NCBI GenBank assembly: GCA_002493905.1
Contig: DLAJ01000022.1
Span: 89,905-153,904, forward strand
From: Lachnospiraceae bacterium UBA7050
Lineage (GTDB): Bacteria > Bacillota > Clostridia > Lachnospirales > Lachnospiraceae
Direction of reading: 5' to 3'
Length of the DNA: 64,000 bases
The notes below the pieces were generated by a model that was not told the DNA's origin, ran no database searches, and was given only the letters and a program-made list of their open reading frames with translations. Position 1 is the first letter of the stretch, and each line of letters opens with the position of its first letter. This document shows, piece by piece, positions 1 to 7,821 of the stretch. A program made the position numbers and the translations under genes.

Positions 1-972
1 GCTGATATCTTCGGCTTTGCACAGGATCAGTTAGGACGTCTTGTACTGGCAGGCGCACTGACCCCGATCACGGGCGATTATGCAAGCTTTGTTGAGAGCG
101 AGAACGCAGCAGGTTCTGTTGCCGGCGCGAAGATGGGCGACCAGATTTACGCATTCCCGATGACGGCAGATAACGGCTACTTCTTATACTATGATAAGAG
201 TGTCGTTACCGATCCTTCCTCTCTTGACAAGATTCTTGAGGACTGCGCAGCAGCAGGCAAGAGCTTCTACATGGAGATCAACTCCGGCTGGTATCAGACG
301 GCATTCTTCTTCGGTGCAGGCTGCGAGCTGACCTATGAATCCGACAGTTCAGGTGCATTGATTTCTTCCAATATCACGTATGCATCGGAGAATGGTCTGA
401 AGGCATTAAAGGCAATCATTGCACTTGCAAATCATAGTGCATTTGTTAACGGCTCTTCTTTAAGCAGTGCAACGAATCCGGGCGCAATCGTTGACGGAAC
501 ATGGGACAGCGGCGCAGCAAAGGATCTTTTCGGTGATAACTATGCATGTGCAAAACTTCCGACCTACACGGTTGACGGTGAGGAAATCCAGCTTGGCGGA
601 TTCTGCGGATTCAAGCTTTTGGGTGTAAAGCCGCAGACAGAGCAGGGCAAGATGCTTGTATGTATGGCACTGGCTCAGTATCTGACGAATGCAGATGCAC
701 AGCTTACAAGATTTACTGAGTTAGGATGGGGTCCTTGCAACATTACGGCTCAGGCAGACAGCGCAGTACAGGCTGACGAGGCACTTTCCGCATTAGGTGC
801 ACAGTTTGCATACATGATTCCTCAGGGACAGTATCCGGATGCTTATTGGCAGGATGCAACGAGCCTTGGCGATGACGTGATCGCAGGCACCTACAACAAC
901 ATGAGTGATGAAGAGCTCATGAAAGTTTTGGAGGACTTCCAGGCACTTCAGCAGTCCTATGCCGCTCAGTAA
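1..972 (+). CDS. malE: Maltodextrin ABC transporter substrate-binding protein, 3' part
   Basis: The reading frame is open from base 1 to the stop at 970-972, giving 323 visible C-terminal residues; the start and signal peptide lie left of the window. The opening residues DIFGFAQDQLGRLV and the later GTWDSGAAKD and KLPTY segments are typical of maltose/maltodextrin-binding proteins of the MBP class. The protein would capture malto-oligosaccharides outside the cell and pass them to the permeases encoded next. In Gram-positives it is normally a lipoprotein, but the lipobox cannot be seen here. It is followed by MalF- and MalG-like permeases and a GH13 lipoprotein, which supports the assignment. 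The exact sugar specificity is inferred from this context. Confidence 0.88.
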   Translation, partial: ADIFGFAQDQLGRLVLAGALTPITGDYASFVESENAAGSVAGAKMGDQIYAFPMTADNGYFLYYDKSVVTDPSSLDKILEDCAAAGKSFYMEINSGWYQTAFFFGAGCELTYESDSSGALISSNITYASENGLKALKAIIALANHSAFVNGSSLSSATNPGAIVDGTWDSGAAKDLFGDNYACAKLPTYTVDGEEIQLGGFCGFKLLGVKPQTEQGKMLVCMALAQYLTNADAQLTRFTELGWGPCNITAQADSAVQADEALSALGAQFAYMIPQGQYPDAYWQDATSLGDDVIAGTYNNMSDEELMKVLEDFQALQQSYAAQ

Positions 973-1016
973 GATGCAGACAGCATTCGATGAGCTGACA
1001 AAATAAAACGCGGGCA

Positions 1017-1034
1017 GGAGGGGGAAACCCCTCC
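1017..1034 (+). other. Stem-loop between malE and malF
   Basis: A perfect 7-bp GC-only stem (GGAGGGG / CCCCTCC) with a GAAA loop lies in the 127-bp gap after the binding-protein gene. It has no U-run, so it is not a classic terminator. Such hairpins downstream of malE-type genes are known to protect the upstream mRNA and keep binding protein in excess over permease; that role is inferred here. A second GCGCTC/GAGCGC hairpin follows near 1061-1080. Confidence 0.5.
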
Positions 1035-1099
1035 GCGTCCGACTTTCAGGCAGAAAATAGCAGCGCTCTTCCGGAGCGCGGAGCCGGAGGGGGTCAAGG

Positions 1100-2497
1100 A
1101 TGGAAAAAACGAAAAATAGTCTGGGGAAAAGAATAAAAAACGTGCTGATGGCGCCGGTCAGGGACTGTAAGGAAATTGGGCAGACCTTTGCACACGGCGA
1201 CTGGAAGACGAAAGTATCTTTTCTCATCATGGGCTTCGGACCGCTGATGAGAGGACAGATTTTGCGGGGCATTGCATTTCTTGCTTCCGAGATCGCGTTT
1301 ATCTGGTATATGGTTGCTTTTGGAGCCAAGTACTTAAAAGATATCGGAACGCTCGGAACCGTACAGGGCGGCTTCGATGAGAACTATAGTTATACTTACG
1401 GTGATAACAGCTTTTTTATCCTGCTGTTTGGTGTTCTGAGCCTGTTTTTGATCGTGTTGTTCATTTATATGTGGCGCTTGAACGTCCGTGTGAACATGAA
1501 CGAGGAAAAACGGCTGAAGGAAGGCAGAGCGCTCGCAACGGTGAAGCAGGATTTCCGTTCCCTGCTGGATGAAAACTTTGATAAGACGCTTTTGGCTCTG
1601 CCGGTAACGGGAGTATTCTTATTTATTTTGCTGCCGATCGTATTCATGGTCTGTGTAGCGTTTACGAATTATGACGCGACTCACCAGTCGCCGACGCATC
1701 TGTTTACCTGGGTGGGACTCGAGAACTTTAGAAATATCTTTTCTATGGGAACTGCTGGATTTGGTAAAACGTTTGTGACGGTGTTAAACTGGACGTTAGT
1801 ATGGGCGTTTTTTGCAACGTTTCTGACGTACTTCTTGGGAATGGCAGTTGCGATTCTCATTAATAAAAAAGGTATTAAATTCAAAAAAATGTGGCGGACG
1901 ATCCTCGTCATGACGATCGCAATTCCGCAGTTCGTATCCTTATTGTATGTCAGCAAGATGTTTGCCGTGGATGGTCTGATTAATTCCTATCTGATGAAAT
2001 GGGGCTGGATCAATTCACCACTTCCGTTCTGGACGAAGGCTTCCTGGGCAAGACCGACGATCCTTCTTATTAACCTGTGGATCGGAACGCCGTACGTTAT
2101 GCTGATTACGACCGGACTTTTGATGAATATTCCGGAAGAATTGTATGAGAGCGCGAAAATCGACGGTGCAAGTCCATTCCAGACATTCCGTAAGATCACG
2201 CTTCCTTACATGCTGTTCGTGACGGGACCGTATCTGCTGACGCAGTTTACCGGAAACCTGAATAACTTCAACGTTATCTTCCTTCTGAGTCAGGGAAAAC
2301 CACAGTCATTGGAACTGGCTGGAGGAGCGGGTTACACCGATCTGCTTGTGACATGGCTCTATAAGATGACAGTCAATGATACCAACTATAAGATGGCTGC
2401 AGTCATCGGTATCATGGTATTCGTGGTCGTGGCAGTTGTATCAGTAACAGTATATAATATTCTGCCGTCAGTCAGAGATGAGGAGGGCTTCCAATGA
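1100..2497 (+). CDS. malF: Maltodextrin ABC transporter permease MalF
   Basis: A 465-residue polytopic membrane protein. It has an N-terminal extension with two hydrophobic segments (about 38-75 and 103-125), a third near 165-190, and a block of C-terminal helices. The ABC permease EAA loop is visible near residues 348-372 (YESAKIDGASPFQTFRKITLP minus flanks), the site that docks the ATPase. The length and long N-terminal region match MalF rather than MalG. The start ATG follows a GGAGGGGGTCAAGG tract. The gene overlaps malG by the ATGA arrangement, so translation is probably coupled. No ATPase gene is present in the visible operon, so a shared MsmX-type ATPase encoded elsewhere is likely. 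Confidence 0.9.
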   Translation: MEKTKNSLGKRIKNVLMAPVRDCKEIGQTFAHGDWKTKVSFLIMGFGPLMRGQILRGIAFLASEIAFIWYMVAFGAKYLKDIGTLGTVQGGFDENYSYTYGDNSFFILLFGVLSLFLIVLFIYMWRLNVRVNMNEEKRLKEGRALATVKQDFRSLLDENFDKTLLALPVTGVFLFILLPIVFMVCVAFTNYDATHQSPTHLFTWVGLENFRNIFSMGTAGFGKTFVTVLNWTLVWAFFATFLTYFLGMAVAILINKKGIKFKKMWRTILVMTIAIPQFVSLLYVSKMFAVDGLINSYLMKWGWINSPLPFWTKASWARPTILLINLWIGTPYVMLITTGLLMNIPEELYESAKIDGASPFQTFRKITLPYMLFVTGPYLLTQFTGNLNNFNVIFLLSQGKPQSLELAGGAGYTDLLVTWLYKMTVNDTNYKMAAVIGIMVFVVVAVVSVTVYNILPSVRDEEGFQ

Positions 2498-3372
2498 TGA
2501 AAGAGAAGAAGCTGCACAAGCAGCATAAAAAGCTGTCCAATGGAATTGCCTATGCATTACTTATTGTTATGAGCATTGTTTGGCTGTTCCCGTTCGTATG
2601 TCTGGTACTGCAGAGTTTCCGCTCCTATAAGCCGGAAGTGGAATTTGGCGGAATGGTAGCTTATCTGCTGCCGAAACATTTTTCACTGGATTCTTATAAA
2701 TTCCTGTTCAGCGGGGAAAGCAACTTTTTAAGATGGTATGGTAATACGCTGATCATTGCGGCATTTGTTTCGATCGGTCAGACATTCTTTGTATTGTGCA
2801 CAAGCTATGCGCTTTCGAGAATGCGTTTCAAGATGCGTAAGGCGTTGATGAATCTGTGGCTGGTACTGGGCATGTTCCCGGGCTTCTTGACGATGATCTG
2901 TTTATATTTCCTGCTGAAGCAGGTTGGGCTGACACAGGCAGGAGCGGTACCGGGCTTGATCTTAATCTCGGTTGCAAGCTCCGGCATGGGTTATTATGTC
3001 TGCAAGGGCTACTTTGACACGATTCCGAAGTCGCTGGATGAGGCGGCGAGAATTGACGGCGCATCCAGAGCGAAGATTTTTATCGGCATGATCGTGCCGC
3101 TCTCCAAACCGATCATCATTTACACCGCGTTGGTTGCATTTATGGCGCCTTGGTGCGATTACGTATTTGCTTCTTATGTGGCATTCGGATACGAGAAGGG
3201 CTACAACGTGGCGGTTGCATTGCAGCGCTGGGTAACGACGAACGATTATCAGGGATACTTTACAAGGTTCTGTGCGGGCGGCGTTTTGGTAGCGGTACCA
3301 GTAACCGCATTGTTCATGGCTTTACAGAAATACTATGTAGAAGGTGTGACCGGCGGTGCCGTCAAGGGCTGA
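2494..3372 (+). CDS. malG: Maltodextrin ABC transporter permease MalG
   Basis: A 292-residue inner-membrane permease with about six hydrophobic segments, the partner of the preceding MalF. The EAA loop is clear near residues 178-203 (LDEAARIDGASRAKIF...VPLSKP). The start is ATGATG; the first ATG overlaps the malF stop (TGA at 2495-2497), so either methionine could be used. The two permeases would form the membrane channel that imports malto-oligosaccharides delivered by the binding protein at the window edge. The gene is followed by a hairpin and then by a GH13 lipoprotein, a common order in clostridial maltodextrin operons. Confidence 0.9.
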   Translation: MMKEKKLHKQHKKLSNGIAYALLIVMSIVWLFPFVCLVLQSFRSYKPEVEFGGMVAYLLPKHFSLDSYKFLFSGESNFLRWYGNTLIIAAFVSIGQTFFVLCTSYALSRMRFKMRKALMNLWLVLGMFPGFLTMICLYFLLKQVGLTQAGAVPGLILISVASSGMGYYVCKGYFDTIPKSLDEAARIDGASRAKIFIGMIVPLSKPIIIYTALVAFMAPWCDYVFASYVAFGYEKGYNVAVALQRWVTTNDYQGYFTRFCAGGVLVAVPVTALFMALQKYYVEGVTGGAVKG

Positions 3373-3404
3373 TGCACGGGGAATCTGATATAAAGAAAGA
3401 AATG

Positions 3405-3437
3405 ATCGGCAGTCTCCGGTTGGGGGCTGCCGATTTT
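3405..3437 (+). terminator. Hairpin after malG, possible partial terminator
   Basis: An 8-bp stem (ATCGGCAG / CTGCCGAT) with an additional inner CTCC/GGGG pairing is followed by TTTTA. The U-run is short, so it may attenuate transcription into the amylase gene rather than end it. Confidence 0.5.
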
Positions 3438-3460
3438 AGCAAAAGGAAAGGAGCACGGGA

Positions 3461-5155
3461 ATGAGAAAACGATTACTATGCATCGCGCTGGCTGCAGTAA
3501 TGGCTATGGGAATGCTTGCCGGATGCGGGAAAAAAGACAATCCGGGTGTGCAGGATGGTCAGGAGGATCAGCGGGGAGATGACGGTCAAGACAGTCAGCA
3601 GACCGCGGAAGGTCAGGATGGCATCATTACGGTTAATCCGGTCAGCTATGATTACGAGCAGGAATTAAATGTCATTGATGATAATTACAGAAATTATTAT
3701 GAAATTTTTGTTTATTCTTTTTATGATTCGGACGGTGATGGAATCGGGGACTTAAACGGTGTAACGGAAAAGCTCGATTATATCGCAGATATGGGGTTTA
3801 ATGGAATCTGGCTCATGCCCATCATGCCATCTACGACGTACCACAAATATGATGTGAAAAACTATTGTGAGATTGATCAGGAGTATGGGTCGATGGAGGA
3901 TTTTGAGCGTCTTCTCGAAGAATGTCATAACCGGGGGATTCGTCTGGTCATTGATATGGTGATCAACCACTCTTCTTCCCAGCATCCGTGGTTCACGGAA
4001 GCATGCGCGTATCTGCGCGGGCTGGAGGAAGGAGCTGAACCTGACACGGAAGAATGTCCGTATGTGGAGTATTATCATTTCTCCAAAGAACGCGTGAACA
4101 GCACTTATTATGACATTCGCGGATGTGACTGGTATTATGAGGGCTCGTTCTGGTCAGAAATGCCGGACCTGAACCTAAGCTGTGAGGCGCTGCGCAGAGA
4201 GCTTGAGGATGTCGCGAAATTTTGGATTGATAAGGGTGTTGACGGATTCCGCATGGATGCGGCACTGCATTTTGAGGAAGACGATACCGATTTTAATACG
4301 GGGGCGCTTAACTGGCTGTATTCCTATTGTAAAGGCTTGAATCCTGATTTTTATATGGTGTCCGAGGTTTGGGCGGGAATCAATACGATTCAGGGATATT
4401 ATGGAAGCGGAACGCCGAGTATGTTTAATTTTGATGCTGCGGGTGCGGAAGGAAAAATTATTTTAGCGGCGCGCGGAACCTATGTAGCAAGCAGTTTTGT
4501 GAAGGACATGCTTCGATATCAGGACTTATTTAGTGAGGCGAATCCGGAGTATATCGATGCTCCGTTTATCACAAACCATGATATGGGGCGTGTATCCAAT
4601 GCGCTTTTGAGTAATCCGAATGACTTAAAGATGGCATGCGGTCTTTTGATGATGATGAATGGGAGTCCGTTTGTGTATTACGGGGAAGAGATCGGTATGA
4701 AGAGCTCCGGACAGAAGGACGAGAATAAGCGCCTGCCGATGATTTGGTCAGATACGGACACGACAGGTATGACGAACGGTCCGAAGGATGCCGATTCGGG
4801 AATTACATCGGCATTTCCCAGCGTAGAGGAACAACGTATTGACGGAACGAGCATTTACAATTATTATAAAAGAGCATTGAGAATTCGTAATGAGAACCCC
4901 GAAATTGCCCGCGGAACGATTGCGATCGTGGAGTCTTTATGTGATGCTCATCAGGCGGCTATTACAAAGACATATGACGGAAGCACAATCGGAATTGTAT
5001 ATAACAACTCGAAAGAGGAAATACAAGTGACGCTTACAGGAAGTGAACTGGCTGATATGCAGATCCGCGGCTACCTGACACTGAATGGGGAGGTTATTAC
5101 GCTCGAGGACGGCGTGCTAGTGATGCCCGCGCAGTCAATCTGCATTTTGAAGTAA
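3461..5155 (+). CDS. GH13 alpha-amylase family lipoprotein
   Basis: A 564-residue secreted enzyme. Residues 1-22 form a lipoprotein signal (MRKRLL...LAGC, lipobox Cys near 22), followed by a D/Q/G-rich linker to about residue 65. GH13 motifs appear in order: the DGDGIGDLNG calcium-binding stretch near 87, DMVINHS near 165, GFRMDA near 260 (nucleophile Asp), SEVW near 300 (acid/base Glu) and TNHD near 370 (stabilising Asp). It would hydrolyse alpha-1,4-glucans at the cell surface and feed the transporter encoded upstream. The start ATG follows GGAAAGGAG. It may be an alpha-amylase, neopullulanase-like enzyme or oligo-1,6-glucosidase; the subfamily is not resolved from motifs alone. Confidence 0.88.
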   Translation: MRKRLLCIALAAVMAMGMLAGCGKKDNPGVQDGQEDQRGDDGQDSQQTAEGQDGIITVNPVSYDYEQELNVIDDNYRNYYEIFVYSFYDSDGDGIGDLNGVTEKLDYIADMGFNGIWLMPIMPSTTYHKYDVKNYCEIDQEYGSMEDFERLLEECHNRGIRLVIDMVINHSSSQHPWFTEACAYLRGLEEGAEPDTEECPYVEYYHFSKERVNSTYYDIRGCDWYYEGSFWSEMPDLNLSCEALRRELEDVAKFWIDKGVDGFRMDAALHFEEDDTDFNTGALNWLYSYCKGLNPDFYMVSEVWAGINTIQGYYGSGTPSMFNFDAAGAEGKIILAARGTYVASSFVKDMLRYQDLFSEANPEYIDAPFITNHDMGRVSNALLSNPNDLKMACGLLMMMNGSPFVYYGEEIGMKSSGQKDENKRLPMIWSDTDTTGMTNGPKDADSGITSAFPSVEEQRIDGTSIYNYYKRALRIRNENPEIARGTIAIVESLCDAHQAAITKTYDGSTIGIVYNNSKEEIQVTLTGSELADMQIRGYLTLNGEVITLEDGVLVMPAQSICILK

Positions 5156-5256
5156 TATTGTCGTACCAACAGCCGGATCGGGCGGATAGAGATGAGATCC
5201 GCAGGAAGACGGCGCCGTATTTAGAAAACGTAACATATGAGAAAATGGTGGCTGCC

Positions 5257-7149
5257 ATGGGACAAACCTTATTAGACTTATTGAACAGTACAATAGAAGA
5301 GCATAAGGCCAATCAGACAGAGCTGTGCAGGGGACTCTGTTCAAACGCAACTCTCTCACGTTATCTCTTTGGGGAGCGGCGGATGGACAGACTTCTGCTG
5401 TCTGCCCTGATGCAGAGACTGGGGAAGTCACCTGATAAGTTTGTGTCTGTTTTGACAGATGCGGAGTACCGCTATTTTGACTGGAGACTGCAGATATTAA
5501 ACCGGGTAGCGGACCGGGACTGGAAAGGGTTGGAAGAACTGATTTCGGGCAGGAAGACTGCGGATAAGGAGTTGAATGAGCCGCTGCAGAAACAGTTTAC
5601 GCTGATGGTGCGCGGTGTGCTGCAGGAAAGACTGCGGGGAGACAAGAAAGGTGCGACAGAGTTTTTCAGGCGGGCGGTCTGTGCGACGATACCCGGTTTT
5701 TCGGGGACGCTACGCCCGCAGAGTGTGCTGAGCGTGCAGGAGATCAGTGCGCTTTTGCTGTGGCAGGAGTATTTCGGCGATGAAGAGGTATCCGCCGCGC
5801 TGATGAAATTTTTGATTGATTATGTGTACGAGCATTTTGAGGATGAACAGGAGCGGGTAAAAATTTATCCCCGGCTGGTATCTGCTTATCTGCCATATCT
5901 TCAGAAAAGAAATTGCGATGAGGAAATTTATGTGATTTCAAGGCGCGCATGTGAGATGATGCTGTCCCTGCGTTATTTTATCTGCGGAGAGCAATTGCTT
6001 GGCGCCTATATTGAGTCTGCCGAAAAGCTTGGAAGGGGAAAAGAGGTCGAAAAGCGAAAGGTACAGCTTGTTTCATGGTGCGAGATGCGCAGAGAGCTGC
6101 AGTCATTGGATAGGACTGAGTCCGGTGAGGAGAAAGCGGAACAAAAGCGGGTGCAGTCATTTGATTCGGACAGTTGGATGGAAGGCGGGTATATTTGGGA
6201 TTTATGGCAGGAACCGGAATTGCTGCGGGAGGTGATCGAACGCAGAAGAAAACAGAGGGGCATGACGCAGGAGGTGCTGAGTGAAGGAATCTGCACGCCG
6301 GAAACTTTATCCCGGATCGTGAACGGAAAACGGGCGCCGAGCAGGAGAAACTTTCGGGCGCTTGCAGAGAAACTGGAAGTACGGAGCGATTATTATTACA
6401 GTGTGATTGAGGCAAAGGATTTCCGCCTGTTGGAGGAACGTTTTCGTCTGGACGCGCTGATTGAAACGAAGCAGTGGCAGGAGGCAGAAAAGGCGGCGGA
6501 GCGGCTGGAAGCGCAGCTCGACATGGAGAGCCGGTATAACAGACAGTATCTTGGAGAAATCCATTATCTCATCGAACTGGCATTGACCGGAATATCGGAG
6601 CAGAAGCAGATGGGCAGGCTGCTTTCGCTTCTTGGACTGACGATTACCGATTATCCGCTGACGGAGAATGTCCGGGAATGGCCGGAGGCGTTTTGGTGTA
6701 CGGTTTTTACAAGTGAAGAGATTTCTATCATGAATCAGATGATCAATATGCTGCGCCGTCTCGGAAGAACGGAAGAAGCAATTTACCTTGCAGAGAAATT
6801 GTATGCTTACTATCATATGAGCGCAGTGCGTCCGGAATTTCATTTTCGCACTTTTATGGGGATTTTGGCGCTGCTGAGCATATTACTTGGTAAGGAAGGG
6901 CGGTATGAGGAGTGCATCCGCTATTCCTATGAGGGTGTTGCGCTGTGCTTCGCGAGCTGTAAAATGTCAGATATGGGGCTGTTTGTCAATAATATTGCAT
7001 ACGCAAAAGAACGCCTCGGTGAAGAGGCGTTCTCGCTGCGGCATTACCGCTATGCGTTTTATTGCGAAGAGCTGCTTGGAAACTGTTCAATGATACCCAA
7101 GCAATCCTACGAGAAACTTAGCGAAAGAGAGAGAAGAAAATGGTATTAA
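5257..7149 (+). CDS. Large XRE-type regulator with two HTH modules and helical repeats
   Basis: The open frame runs from a TTG at 5158 (2 nt after the amylase stop), but I prefer ATG 5257 (GGTGG five nt upstream; protein begins MGQTLLDLL), giving 630 residues; ATG 5245 is also possible. Two related helix-turn-helix modules are visible: one at about nt 5310-5420 (ELCRGLCSNATLSRYL, GERRMDRL) and one at about 6235-6360 (VLSEGICTPETLSRIV, GKRAPSRR). Each is followed by a similar Tyr/Arg-rich helical stretch, so the protein looks internally duplicated. The rest is predicted all-alpha and TPR-like, as in peptide-sensing RRNPP regulators; that link is inference. It lies downstream of the maltodextrin genes and converges on a small secreted-peptide gene 7 bp away. 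Its target could be either locus. Confidence 0.75.
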   Translation: MGQTLLDLLNSTIEEHKANQTELCRGLCSNATLSRYLFGERRMDRLLLSALMQRLGKSPDKFVSVLTDAEYRYFDWRLQILNRVADRDWKGLEELISGRKTADKELNEPLQKQFTLMVRGVLQERLRGDKKGATEFFRRAVCATIPGFSGTLRPQSVLSVQEISALLLWQEYFGDEEVSAALMKFLIDYVYEHFEDEQERVKIYPRLVSAYLPYLQKRNCDEEIYVISRRACEMMLSLRYFICGEQLLGAYIESAEKLGRGKEVEKRKVQLVSWCEMRRELQSLDRTESGEEKAEQKRVQSFDSDSWMEGGYIWDLWQEPELLREVIERRRKQRGMTQEVLSEGICTPETLSRIVNGKRAPSRRNFRALAEKLEVRSDYYYSVIEAKDFRLLEERFRLDALIETKQWQEAEKAAERLEAQLDMESRYNRQYLGEIHYLIELALTGISEQKQMGRLLSLLGLTITDYPLTENVREWPEAFWCTVFTSEEISIMNQMINMLRRLGRTEEAIYLAEKLYAYYHMSAVRPEFHFRTFMGILALLSILLGKEGRYEECIRYSYEGVALCFASCKMSDMGLFVNNIAYAKERLGEEAFSLRHYRYAFYCEELLGNCSMIPKQSYEKLSERERRKWY

Positions 7150-7156
7150 CGTGATA

Positions 7157-7312
7157 TTAACACCGCTTTGCTACGGGTTCTTCGTAGAGATCACAAAGGA
7201 GAGTCTGTCCTTCGGTAAAAAACTTTGTGCATTTTACTGAGACTGGTAAAAGCAACGAAAGTGCGGTCATGATTGTTAGACAGATTGCAATAAAACGCTT
7301 TTTGATATTCAT
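7157..7312 (-). CDS. Small secreted peptide, putative signal pro-peptide (51 aa)
   Basis: I choose the ATG at 7310-7312 because it has an excellent AAAGGAGG eight bases upstream; the longer frame to 7378 lacks one. The 51-residue product has a basic N-terminus (MNIKKR), a hydrophobic core (about residues 7-24, ending LLLPV) and a 27-residue polar tail with cysteines at 28, 40 and the C-terminal residue 51, ending in KRC. This is the layout of an exported pro-peptide. The gene converges on the XRE/TPR-like regulator gene (stops 7 bp apart), and a divergent ABC-type gene lies across the intergenic region. I know no family for it. A signalling role is inferred from size, signal and context; an ordinary small membrane peptide is the main alternative. 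Confidence 0.68.
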   Translation of the reverse strand: MNIKKRFIAICLTIMTALSLLLPVSVKCTKFFTEGQTLLCDLYEEPVAKRC

Positions 7313-7391
7313 AAAAAATTCCTCCTTTGTCAATGAAAAGAAAAACAGATAGTTTGAAACCTCGTGTAAGGTTTTCAATTACTATGCTTAA

Positions 7392-7397
7392 AGTATA
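7392..7397 (-). promoter_or_regulatory. Possible -10 box for the peptide gene
   Basis: On the minus strand TATACT lies 80 bp upstream of the peptide ATG. The matching -35 position (about 7415-7420, TGGTAT, poor) falls at the edge of the large palindrome at 7418-7456. A regulator binding the palindrome would therefore act directly on this promoter. Assignment is tentative. Confidence 0.35.
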
Positions 7398-7417
7398 AAA
7401 GCTTCACGGATAAGATA

Positions 7418-7456
7418 CCATGACGTTTTCGGAAAAATTTTCCAAAAACGTCATGG
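7418..7456. promoter_or_regulatory. 39-bp near-perfect palindrome, candidate operator
   Basis: The left arm starts CCATGACGTTTT and the right arm ends AAAACGTCATGG. Of 19 possible base pairs, 18 match around a central A (only position 13/27 fails). It sits between the minus-strand peptide gene and the plus-strand ABC-type gene. It has no spacer loop and only a short T-run after it (CATTTTTAG), so it reads better as a dimeric protein binding site than as a terminator. The nearby double-HTH regulator is the obvious candidate ligand, by inference. Confidence 0.6.
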
Positions 7457-7659
7457 CATTTTTAGTTCGGAGAAGATATAGTTACAGTGTAAGCTGATCT
7501 TAGCGATGCACCTTGTTTATAAAAGATTAAATATGGAAAAGGGTAGGAAAGGCATATTTTTTGCAGCAGATGATCATGCGCTGGTAAAAAGATGAGAATT
7601 ACGGCAGATATGAAGAGATAAAGGCCATAAGAGGGCAGGCGACGGATGATCGTGTGGAT

Positions 7660-7700
7660 AATTGGGTAATGTTCCTGATTGGCGGGAGCATTACCCAATT
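7660..7700. repeat. 12-bp inverted repeat
   Basis: Arms AATTGGGTAATG (7660-7671) and CATTACCCAATT (7689-7700) are perfectly complementary with a 17-nt loop. No T-run follows. It lies 122 bp before the ABC-type gene start and could be an operator or an mRNA hairpin. Confidence 0.5.
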
Positions 7701-7821
7701 ATGCTATGAGGAAAAAGGGGTGGATATCCGTGCATGGGATCATGGCAATAACGTTAACAAAGCGATTGAAACAAAGACGGTTTCCCTAATTATTACATTG
7801 GATAAGGAGAGGATATAACAA

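Larger units (their letters stand above)
7313..7821. other. Intergenic region between peptide and ABC-type genes
   Basis: This 509-bp stretch holds the peptide promoter region, the 39-bp palindrome and a second inverted repeat at 7660-7700. A plus-strand frame of about 77 codons runs from a TAA near 7584 to TAA 7817-7819. Its first ATG is 7668 and it has no convincing ribosome binding site, so it could be a degraded gene or chance. The last bases (AAGGAGAGGATATAACA) are the ribosome binding site of the ABC-type gene. I could not place that gene's promoter with confidence. Confidence 0.5.

Noticed and set aside
7462..7698. 78-codon minus-strand frame in the peptide/ABC intergenic region
   Set aside because: No ribosome binding site, no motif, and it overlaps the inverted repeat at 7660-7700; hydrophobic stretches arise from AT-rich sequence.
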